64,000 nucleotides of DNA from Sphingobacteriales bacterium. Lineage in GTDB: Bacteria; Bacteroidota; Bacteroidia; Chitinophagales; Chitinophagaceae. How positions within the stretch are numbered: the stretch's first letter is position 1; each line of letters starts with the position of its first letter. Below the pieces are notes generated by a model. It was not told the origin of the DNA. It worked only from the letters and a program-made list of their open reading frames with translations, and did not search any database. The stretch covers positions 266,688 to 330,687 of the forward strand of contig JACQDV010000008.1 in the NCBI GenBank assembly GCA_016200915.1, in the 5' to 3' direction. The position numbers were made by a program, and so were the translations under genes. Shown here piece after piece: positions 36,206 through 43,472 of this stretch.

Positions 36206-37564
36206 TTAAATGATCTCAAAATATCTTTTGTATTCCCAATCAGTTACAGCTTTTAAATGCTGCCGCCATTCCCATTCTCTCGTTTGAGTAAAATGTTCAG
36301 TAAATGCAGAACCAAATAATGCTGCCGCCACAGCAGATGCTTTCATTTGTTGCGTTGCTTCGATCAATGTAGAAGGAAGTACGCCATAGGAATGATCAGC
36401 GTAACCATTGCCAACAGTAGCAGGTTGTTTTAATTTTAGTTTATGTTTTATTCCGTATAAACCGGAGGCGAGACAAGCTGCCATTGCCAGGTAAGGATTT
36501 ACATCCGATCCAACCACTCTTGTTTCCAACCGGCATGATTTTATGCCACCAGCTAAAATACGCAATGCAACAGTTCTGTTGTCTAATCCCCAGGTAAGTG
36601 TAGTTGGGGCCCAGGCACCTTCTACTAATCTTTTATAACTATTAATAGTAGGAGCCAGCATGGGAAGTATATGTGGCAAACAATATAATTGCCCGGCCAC
36701 ATAACTTTTCATCAGTTCACTCATTTTAAGTTTATCTTTTTCATTATAAAAAAGATTTTTTTTACCTGTTTTATCCCATAAACTCTGGTGCACATGACCG
36801 CCACAACCCGGAAGGCTTTCATTGATCTTTGCCATAAAAGTGGCAATAATACCATGTTTGTAAGCTATTTCTTTAACGGCAGTTTTAAATAAAACCGCTC
36901 TGTCGGCCGCTTCTAAAATATCTGTATAAACAATAGCTGCTTCATATGTGCCGGGGCCTGTTTCTGTATGGATACCTTCCAGTGGCACACCGAATTTTTT
37001 AAGCTGATCAAAAAGATCAGAGAAATAAAGATTTTCCAATGAACTGCGCAGAATAGAATATCCAAACATTCCCGGCGTAAGTGGTGTTAGGTTTTTGAAA
37101 TCTTTATCATTAATACTTTGTGGTGTTTCAGCAAAATTGTACCATTCAAATTCCTGTGAGAAGACAGGAGAGAAACCTGCTTTATTAGCTTCATTCAATA
37201 TTCTTTTTAATAACTGTCTTGGGCATACTGCTGAAGCGTTTTCTTTTTTACCTGATAATTCGCCAAGGAAGAATGGTGTATCATTTTCCCATGGAATTTT
37301 TCTAAAAGTATTTATATCGAGAATCGCCGGAGCATCCGGATAACCGGTATGCCATCCTGTGTATTGTACATTATCATACACAATATCTGCAGCATCCCAT
37401 CCAAATATTACATCGCAAAAACTTATGCCGCTCTCTATCACGGAAATAAATTTTTCTGATGAAATATATTTACCTCTTAATATTCCATCAATATCTGTAA
37501 AAGCAATCTTTACTTTTCCGGAGGGATGATCTTTTACATACTGAAGAATTTCTTTGCTGTTCAT
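36206..37564 (-). CDS. Glutamine-synthetase-like gamma-glutamyl amine ligase (PuuA/GlnA4 type)
   Basis: 452-residue member of the GS family. ATP/metal-binding segments are present: GAGGHVHQSL-like PGCGGHVHQSLWD near residue 250, NSYKRLVEGAWAPTTLTWG, NRTVALRI and the ETRVVGSDVNPYLAMAACL segment. True GlnA proteins have the fuller adenylylation loop and a different N terminus; this is closest in style to gamma-glutamylputrescine synthetase and gamma-glutamylethanolamide synthetase. It would couple glutamate to an amine with ATP in the first step of the pathway. Operon order is permease, ligase, alcohol dehydrogenase, hydrolase-ALDH, all on the - strand. Confidence 0.87.
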   Translation of the reverse strand: MNSKEILQYVKDHPSGKVKIAFTDIDGILRGKYISSEKFISVIESGISFCDVIFGWDAADIVYDNVQYTGWHTGYPDAPAILDINTFRKIPWENDTPFFLGELSGKKENASAVCPRQLLKRILNEANKAGFSPVFSQEFEWYNFAETPQSINDKDFKNLTPLTPGMFGYSILRSSLENLYFSDLFDQLKKFGVPLEGIHTETGPGTYEAAIVYTDILEAADRAVLFKTAVKEIAYKHGIIATFMAKINESLPGCGGHVHQSLWDKTGKKNLFYNEKDKLKMSELMKSYVAGQLYCLPHILPMLAPTINSYKRLVEGAWAPTTLTWGLDNRTVALRILAGGIKSCRLETRVVGSDVNPYLAMAACLASGLYGIKHKLKLKQPATVGNGYADHSYGVLPSTLIEATQQMKASAVAAALFGSAFTEHFTQTREWEWRQHLKAVTDWEYKRYFEII

Positions 37565-37634
37565 ATGAAAACTTTATGAAGAAATTTATATCGTTCGATC
37601 CTCAATTCAATAGATAACAGTCAAAAATTACTAA

Positions 37635-38948
37635 TTATTTGGCTTGTTTTATTTTAAATAATTTAAAAGAGCCGAAACATGCGCCCAGTAGTAAAAAATA
37701 AACTATTGCCAGCTGCCTGTTATAGATGGTCATTGCCACAAAAGAAAAAACTGCAATGGCTAAAGCAATTACCGGGAAAAAAGGATACACCGGAACTTTA
37801 AATGGCCGTTCTAATGCTGGTTCTTTTTTCCTGAGGCGGAGCAGTGATATCATGGAAATAATATATAATGTCAGGGCACCAAAAACGGAAATGGTAATGA
37901 TTTCCGATGTTTTACCTGTAAGCAAAGCCAGAATGCCAATAGCCATATTCACTAAAAGAGCATTTGATGGAGTTTGAAACCGTGAATGAACTTCTCCCAA
38001 GAAAGCGGGGGCGAACTTTACTCTCCCAAATTCAAAGCTTGCCCTTCCTGCTGCCAGTATTATACCATGAAAAGAAGCAACGAGACCAAATAGTCCTACC
38101 GTAATTAATAAATGATACAGCAAAGTATTATTGCCGGCAATATGACCCAATGCCAATGGCAGTGGCGAATCGGAACTGGTGCCATCGCTTTTATATACAA
38201 TCGCTTCCCACCCCGCAACACCAACTGAACTGGCAAAAGTGAGTACACATAAGATGACCAAGGTAAGAATAGCAAAACCAAAACCCAGCAACATTGTTCG
38301 CCTTGGATTGATGGCTTCTTCTGCTACATTGGCTACTCCTTCAATTGCCAGGAAAAACCAGATGGCAAAAGGCGTTGCGGCAAATGCACCTTCCCATCCA
38401 TTAGGAAATGCATTATGCTGAAGATTCTTCCATTCAAAATGTGGCATTGTTACGCCAGTGAATAAAAGCAATTCTCCAACAGCCAAAATCGTTATTATCA
38501 ATTCAAATATTGCAGCCGCCTTAACACCATAAATATTTAATGCAGTAAAAACTATATAGCTAAAAATAGCTATCCCCAATACCGGTATCTGCGGGAAAAA
38601 TAAATTGAAATAAGCACCAATGGCAAAAGCAATGGCAGGTGGTGCAAATATGAATTCTATATTCTGTGCCATGCCTGCAATAAATCCCCAGTCTTTTCCC
38701 AATGCACGGGTAGCATAGTCAAAGCCACCACCGGCTTTGGGTATGGCACAGGCTAGCTCTGTATAACTAAAAGTAAATGTTATATAAAGTATGATGATAA
38801 AGAAAGTTGCAATCGCTAACCCCAATGTTCCACCTTTTTCTAACCCGAGGTTCCAGCCGAAATACATACCGGAGATAACATAGCCAACACCCAGGCCCCA
38901 TAGCATGAGAGGAGTAAGCGTTCGTTTTAATTCTTTAGTTTTTGGCAA
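37635..38948 (-). CDS. APC-family permease, ethanolamine permease-like
   Basis: 437-residue transporter with about 12 hydrophobic segments of the amino acid-polyamine-organocation superfamily. The N-terminal half (GLGVGYVISGMYFGWN, AIPKAGGGFDYATRALG, NIEFIFAPPAIAFAIGAYF) looks like the ethanolamine transporter branch of the APC superfamily rather than the putrescine PuuP or general amino acid permeases. It is the first gene of the operon. Its likely substrate, ethanolamine, agrees with the downstream alcohol dehydrogenase. The assignment rests on remembered family resemblance, not on a search. Confidence 0.8.
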   Translation of the reverse strand: MPKTKELKRTLTPLMLWGLGVGYVISGMYFGWNLGLEKGGTLGLAIATFFIIILYITFTFSYTELACAIPKAGGGFDYATRALGKDWGFIAGMAQNIEFIFAPPAIAFAIGAYFNLFFPQIPVLGIAIFSYIVFTALNIYGVKAAAIFELIITILAVGELLLFTGVTMPHFEWKNLQHNAFPNGWEGAFAATPFAIWFFLAIEGVANVAEEAINPRRTMLLGFGFAILTLVILCVLTFASSVGVAGWEAIVYKSDGTSSDSPLPLALGHIAGNNTLLYHLLITVGLFGLVASFHGIILAAGRASFEFGRVKFAPAFLGEVHSRFQTPSNALLVNMAIGILALLTGKTSEIITISVFGALTLYIISMISLLRLRKKEPALERPFKVPVYPFFPVIALAIAVFSFVAMTIYNRQLAIVYFLLLGACFGSFKLFKIKQAK

Positions 38949-39332
38949 ATAGAAAATTTTATCTGTAAATATCGGGGATTATAGTAAACAATAAAACTGT
39001 CCCCGCTCTGAAGTCAGTAACTTATGATACAGATATTTCAGCAATATATTTGGTTAATAGTTTTTACAAATAAATACTCCGGGTGATGTACTGATAAATA
39101 TTTGCCGGGGAGATTGATGTTGGCGGCAATATCTTCAGGATGTTTAACACTGCTGTGATTTACCTGTTGGATATGTAACTATTTTTATCATCTTTTATCA
39201 GCCAGGTATGATTATTCAAACCGCTGACAAAAGGGATGGTTTATTTAATTGATATTGTTCAGGTATGTGTTAAGGTGTAATTTATGGCGGGCCAGTTGCT
39301 ACCGGCTGCGTACAGGTTCAACAAATGTTCTG
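38949..39332. other. Intergenic region between permease and NUDIX regulator genes
   Basis: 384 bases without a supported gene. It contains the upstream region of the ethanolamine-type operon. A perfect 6-bp inverted repeat CGGGGA (38973-38978) / TCCCCG (39000-39005) lies 25 bases upstream of the permease start and may form a leader stem. A 61-codon + strand frame at 39249-39434 has no family resemblance and overlaps the regulator gene; I reject it. Confidence 0.5.
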
Positions 39333-40037
39333 CTAAGAAATCCCATTCGGGTTACGGATAAAATGAATGAACTTATTAAAGTTCTTTTTGTAATGTTTCT
39401 TATCAAGTTTATAATAAAAAGCCCCTTTTTTTGAACTGCCTTTATCTTTTTCCTTTTGCTTTAACAGTAATCCTGTGGACATAATTTTCCGGGTAAAGTT
39501 GCGTTTGTCAAAACTGGCCTCATACACATCCTCAAAGAGATTCAGTAAAAGCGGCAGTGTAAATTTTGGAGGTAATAACTCAAATAATATTGGGTGCAGT
39601 GCTGCTTTATACCTTAATTTCTCTTTAGCCATTGCCACCATTCTTTTATGATCAAATATCAGGTCCGGAATACTTTCTAATGGAAACCATTCTGCATGAT
39701 ACTCATCGCTTATTTGTTTTTCATATTGATGCGTGTCAATTAAAGCAAAATAGGCAATGGAGATAGTACGTTCTATAGGATCTCTTACTGGCTCCGCAAA
39801 TGTGTGCAACTGTTCAAGGTAAACTCCTTCCAGCCCGGTTAATATTTTTAATATCCTCACCGCAGCTTCATCAGCTCCTTCGGTTGGCCGGATGAATCCG
39901 CCCATTAAACTCCACTTATTTTTTTCTGGCTCAAATCCTCTTTGAATCAGCAGGAGTTTAAGTTTTTGTCCGTCAAATCCAAAAACGATACAGTCAACGG
40001 CAGCCAGCAGCCGGGTTTGTTTTTGATACTTATTCAT
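39333..40037 (-). CDS. araR: NUDIX-fold transcription regulator, AraR type
   Basis: 234-residue protein with an N-terminal NUDIX domain (about 10-140) and a C-terminal winged-helix DNA-binding part (about 150-234). The NUDIX box region GGFIRPTEGADEAAVRIL lacks the REXXEE catalytic acids, as expected for a sensor and not a hydrolase. This is the layout of NrtR/AraR regulators; BT0354 (AraR) of B. thetaiotaomicron controls arabinose genes. An upstream ATG at 40121 would add 28 unrelated residues, so I chose Met at 40037. It is divergent from a GH51 gene, and araBDA lies downstream, which supports L-arabinose as effector. Confidence 0.85.
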   Translation of the reverse strand: MNKYQKQTRLLAAVDCIVFGFDGQKLKLLLIQRGFEPEKNKWSLMGGFIRPTEGADEAAVRILKILTGLEGVYLEQLHTFAEPVRDPIERTISIAYFALIDTHQYEKQISDEYHAEWFPLESIPDLIFDHKRMVAMAKEKLRYKAALHPILFELLPPKFTLPLLLNLFEDVYEASFDKRNFTRKIMSTGLLLKQKEKDKGSSKKGAFYYKLDKKHYKKNFNKFIHFIRNPNGIS

Positions 40038-40103
40038 ATATGGTCTTTTCGGTGTTGACCGGTTGGCTGCGTAAACATACGGTATAAAAATAATTTTAAA
40101 AAA

Positions 40104-40124
40104 TAATTGTAAAAATGACAATTA
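40104..40124. promoter_or_regulatory. Palindrome in araR-GH51 divergent region, candidate AraR operator
   Basis: TAATTGT at 40104-40110 and ACAATTA at 40118-40124 form a perfect 7-bp inverted repeat with a 7-base centre, 21 bases in all, the length usual for operators of NrtR/AraR regulators. It lies about 67 bases upstream of the regulator start and 163 bases upstream of the GH51 start. The AraR role is inferred from position and symmetry only. Confidence 0.45.
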
Positions 40125-40286
40125 ATAAAAATTAAATTTATATTCGTTATCCGTTGCGGAGAAATAAAATTGCTGGTGTTATATGTATCATTTCAATCTG
40201 CTAAAAGTTATTCAGGTTTTTCCCCATATCTTTTTTTGTACAGGTATTGTATGCCTGTTCTGTTACTCAAACATAAAAAATGAATT

Positions 40287-41828
40287 ATGCTACGAATGAA
40301 AATTGCGTTTTTTGGCGTTTTGATTTTTTTACAGGTAAGGTCTCAAAACCAGGCGGTGTTAAATGCTGATTTAGGTAAAACCAAAATCAATAAAAATATT
40401 TATGGCCATTTTGCAGAACACCTTGGCAATTGTATTTACAATGGAATATACGTGGGAGATACTAATAAAATTATTCCCAATACAGCGGGTGTACGCAATG
40501 ATATTATTGAAGCGTTTAAAAAATTGAAAGTACCGTTATTGCGCTGGCCCGGTGGATGTTTTGCTGATACCTATCAATGGAAAGACGGAGTAGGGCCTAA
40601 AAACAAACGACCGGCTATCGTTAACCGCTGGTGGGGTGGCGTTACAGAAGATAACAGTTTTGGTACGCATGATTTTTTAAATATGTGTGAGGAAGTTGGA
40701 GCCGAACCTTATTTAGCAGGTAATGTTGGCAGCGGTACTGTACAAAATTTAATTGACTGGACACAATATGTAAATGCAGCTCCTAACGCAAGTCCCATGA
40801 GTAAATGGCGTGTTGAAAATGGAAGAGAAAAACCATGGCATGTAAAATACTGGGGAGTAGGAAATGAAGCATGGGGCTGCGGGGGAAATATGCGTCCTGA
40901 ATATTACGCTAATATTTACCGGCAGTACACAACTTTTATGTCTGACTGGTTCAACGGAGATCATATTTTTCGGATAGCATCAGGAGCAAGCGATGATAAT
41001 TATGATTGGACAGAAGTATTAATGCGGGATATACCGCTTAACATGCTGGATGGACTGGCTATGCATCATTATTCAGTAATTAACTGGAATAAAAAAAGTT
41101 CTGCCACAGCTTTTACAGAAGAGCAATATTTTGCCACCATGAAGGAAGCAATTAAAATGGAGGAATTTGTTACCAGGCATTCTACCATTATGGATAAATA
41201 TGATCCGAATAAAAAAGTTGCGTTGGTGGTGGATGAATGGGGAGGATGGTATGACGTGGAACCCGGAACAAACCCCGGATTTCTCTTTCAGCAAAATACC
41301 ATCAGGGATGCTATGATCGCCGGGGTAACACTTAATATTTTTAATAATCATTGCGACAGGGTAAGGATGGCAAACCTGGCGCAAACAGTAAATGTTTTGC
41401 AGGCTGTTATACTTACCAATAAAGAAAAAATGATTTTAACGCCAACTTACCATGTACTGGAAATGTATAATGTTCACCAGGATGCTACCATGCTTCCTGT
41501 ACAAGTAAAGTCCAATGACTATGTATTGGGTGATGAAAAATTGCCAGCGGTATCTGTTTCCGCTTCTAAGGACAAGGATGGCGTAACGCATATCTCATTA
41601 GTCAATATCGACGCACATAAATCACAGGACATCTCTATAGATGTTCGTGGCACAAAATATTCTTCTATAACTGGAAGAATCCTGACTTCTAAAAATCTGC
41701 AGGATTATAACTCTTTTGATAATCCTGATAAAATAAAACCGGCTATTTTTTCTAATGCTAAAATTTCCGGGAACATTCTGCAGGTTCAGCTCCCGCCAAA
41801 TGCTGTAGTAGTGTTAACACTCAAATAA
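40287..41828 (+). CDS. GH51 alpha-L-arabinofuranosidase
   Basis: 513-residue enzyme with a short leader (IAFFGVLIFLQVRSQ), so probably periplasmic. The (beta/alpha)8 GH51 catalytic residues are evident: acid/base Glu in GVGNEAWGCGG and nucleophile Glu in VVDEWGGWY. The substrate-binding LRWPGGCFADTYQW segment is intact, followed by the C-terminal beta-sandwich. It removes L-arabinofuranose from arabinan or arabinoxylan oligosaccharides. It opens the arabinose locus, divergent from the NUDIX regulator. A second, longer GH51 of different subtype occurs 1.6 kb downstream. Confidence 0.93.
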   Translation: MLRMKIAFFGVLIFLQVRSQNQAVLNADLGKTKINKNIYGHFAEHLGNCIYNGIYVGDTNKIIPNTAGVRNDIIEAFKKLKVPLLRWPGGCFADTYQWKDGVGPKNKRPAIVNRWWGGVTEDNSFGTHDFLNMCEEVGAEPYLAGNVGSGTVQNLIDWTQYVNAAPNASPMSKWRVENGREKPWHVKYWGVGNEAWGCGGNMRPEYYANIYRQYTTFMSDWFNGDHIFRIASGASDDNYDWTEVLMRDIPLNMLDGLAMHHYSVINWNKKSSATAFTEEQYFATMKEAIKMEEFVTRHSTIMDKYDPNKKVALVVDEWGGWYDVEPGTNPGFLFQQNTIRDAMIAGVTLNIFNNHCDRVRMANLAQTVNVLQAVILTNKEKMILTPTYHVLEMYNVHQDATMLPVQVKSNDYVLGDEKLPAVSVSASKDKDGVTHISLVNIDAHKSQDISIDVRGTKYSSITGRILTSKNLQDYNSFDNPDKIKPAIFSNAKISGNILQVQLPPNAVVVLTLK

Positions 41829-41836
41829 TTAAACCA

Positions 41837-42100
41837 ATGAAAAAGCTGTTTGCCATCAATAAAATAATTGTAGCAGGTTTATTGTTGATTGCTTCCCGTA
41901 AGAAAGATAATAGTACATCCAATAATGGCAATGATAATGGTTCAGGAACAGGTATAACTTTCGGTATCAACTCAGTTAACAATACCTATGCTTCACCAGC
42001 TTCTTTAGGTAATTATTATATATTGGAGAAATAAAAAAAACAGCATCATCTTTACCGGTTAAATAACGCAAGTACTGCTGTATGGGGTAAAAAGAAATAA
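41837..42100 (+). pseudogene. Remnant of a secreted lipoprotein gene (possibly GH43-type)
   Basis: A 65-codon frame (41837-42034) begins like a lipoprotein, with a hydrophobic leader ending LLLIASRKKDNSTSNNG; the lipobox Cys expected before KKD reads Arg (CGT; one base from TGT). After the Ser/Asn/Gly-rich linker a short segment (GINSVNNTYASPASLGNYY) looks like the opening of a secreted arabinan-degrading enzyme. TAA (42032-42034) interrupts it. The same frame then continues for 21 codons (ending ASTAVWGKKK) to TAA at 42098-42100. This looks like the two ends of a larger gene joined by a deletion. The GH43 guess is weak and based on locus context. Confidence 0.5.
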
Positions 42101-42108
42101 ACTATTTG

Positions 42109-43455
42109 ATGAAAAAATTTGGGTTTATATGGATTTTATTTTTTGCAGTTAATTGTTTCGGACAAAAAGGAAAATCTTTTCATCAATGGGCTGCTACGCC
42201 ACCAATGGGATGGAATAGTTGGGATTGTTATGGCCCTACGGTAACAGAAGCAGAAGTAAAAGCCAATGCTGATTATATGGCGGCTCATCTCAAACAATAC
42301 GGATGGGAATATATAGTGGTGGACATCCGCTGGTTTGTGGCAAATGATAAAGCATTAGGTTATAATCAAACCGATCCGCAATATTCTATTGACAAGTACG
42401 GACGTTTCACTCCTGCTGTAAATCGTTTTCCATCGGCATCCAATGGAAAAGGGTTTAAACCACTGGCTGATTATATACACAGCAAAGGATTAAAATTTGG
42501 TATTCATATTATGCGGGGAATACCGGTAATAGCAGTAAAAAATAACTTACCAGTTCTAAATACCAACTATACCGCTCAGAATATTTACAGTGAAAGAGAA
42601 CAATGTGAATGGTTAAAAGATATGTACACAATTGATGCATCCAAAAAAGGTGCTGCTGAATATTACAATTCTATTCTTCAGTTGTATGCACAATGGGGAG
42701 TCGATTTCATAAAAGTAGATGATCTTTCTTCGCCTATTTATCATGAAGATGAAATTGATTTAATAAGAAAAGCCATTGATAAAACCGGTAGAAGAATTGT
42801 ATTAAGCACTTCTCCCGGCGAAACACCTGTTGCTCATGCAGCACATGTACAACAGAACGCAAACATGTGGCGTACTGTTGGTGATTTTTGGGATAACTGG
42901 CCGCAACTGAAAGAACATTTTAATGTATTTGAAAGATGGAATCAATATCGCCAAACGGGTGCATGGCCGGATGGTGATATGTTGCCATTGGGTCATATTG
43001 GTATCCGGGCAGAAAGGGGAGCAAACAGGATGAGTCATTTTACAAAAGATGAACAAATTACATTGATGACATTATGGTGTATCTTCCGTTCACCGTTAAT
43101 GTTTGGTGGTGATCTGCCCGGTAATGATGGCTTTACTTTATCATTGCTTACTAATAAAGAAGTGTTAGCTGTATTGAAGAACAGTAGTAATAATCATCCT
43201 TTGTTTACTACTGATGAAAAAGCAGCATGGGTAGCAGATGATAAACTTTCAGGAGCTAAATACCTCGCTGTGTTTAATACAGCAGATAGCTCTTTTGAAA
43301 AAGCAATCGTTGTTTCATTAAAGGAATTGGGATTCTCAACAACAGTTACTATAAAAGATATGTGGACAGGAAAAACAGTTGGAAAATTCAACAATGAATT
43401 TGCTCCTGTTATAAAATCACACGGAGCAGGTTTATATAAAATTACAAAGCAATAA
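42109..43455 (+). CDS. GH27 enzyme, beta-L-arabinopyranosidase-like
   Basis: 448-residue secreted protein with a signal peptide (cleavage near NCFG/Q). GH27 fold: PPMGWNSWDCYGPTVTEAEV at the start, nucleophile Asp in DFIKVDDLS, acid/base region in the second half, and a C-terminal beta domain. True alpha-galactosidases have a conserved Asp-Asp pair that binds the galactose 6-OH side (as in IDDGW of the second GH27 at 59160); here it is Asp72-Ile73 (YIVVDIRW). I recall an Ile at this point in the GH27 beta-L-arabinopyranosidase Abp of Geobacillus. With arabinose genes on both sides, arabinopyranosidase is more likely than galactosidase. ATG 42109 is preferred to TTG 42106. Confidence 0.8.
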   Translation: MKKFGFIWILFFAVNCFGQKGKSFHQWAATPPMGWNSWDCYGPTVTEAEVKANADYMAAHLKQYGWEYIVVDIRWFVANDKALGYNQTDPQYSIDKYGRFTPAVNRFPSASNGKGFKPLADYIHSKGLKFGIHIMRGIPVIAVKNNLPVLNTNYTAQNIYSEREQCEWLKDMYTIDASKKGAAEYYNSILQLYAQWGVDFIKVDDLSSPIYHEDEIDLIRKAIDKTGRRIVLSTSPGETPVAHAAHVQQNANMWRTVGDFWDNWPQLKEHFNVFERWNQYRQTGAWPDGDMLPLGHIGIRAERGANRMSHFTKDEQITLMTLWCIFRSPLMFGGDLPGNDGFTLSLLTNKEVLAVLKNSSNNHPLFTTDEKAAWVADDKLSGAKYLAVFNTADSSFEKAIVVSLKELGFSTTVTIKDMWTGKTVGKFNNEFAPVIKSHGAGLYKITKQ

Positions 43456-43472
43456 ATAATTAACATACAACA

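Noticed and set aside
32917..38948. Putrescine (Puu) catabolism as the main reading of the operon
   Set aside because: No PuuB-type FAD amine oxidase is present and an alcohol dehydrogenase takes its place; the permease also looks ethanolamine-like.
39249..39434. 61-codon + strand frame in the permease-regulator gap
   Set aside because: Overlaps the 3' end of the NUDIX regulator gene; no signal peptide, no family match, no ribosome-binding context.
42032..42034. Recoded stop codon (readthrough) in the lipoprotein remnant
   Set aside because: The missing lipobox Cys and the short total length fit decay better than programmed readthrough, and there is no recoding structure.
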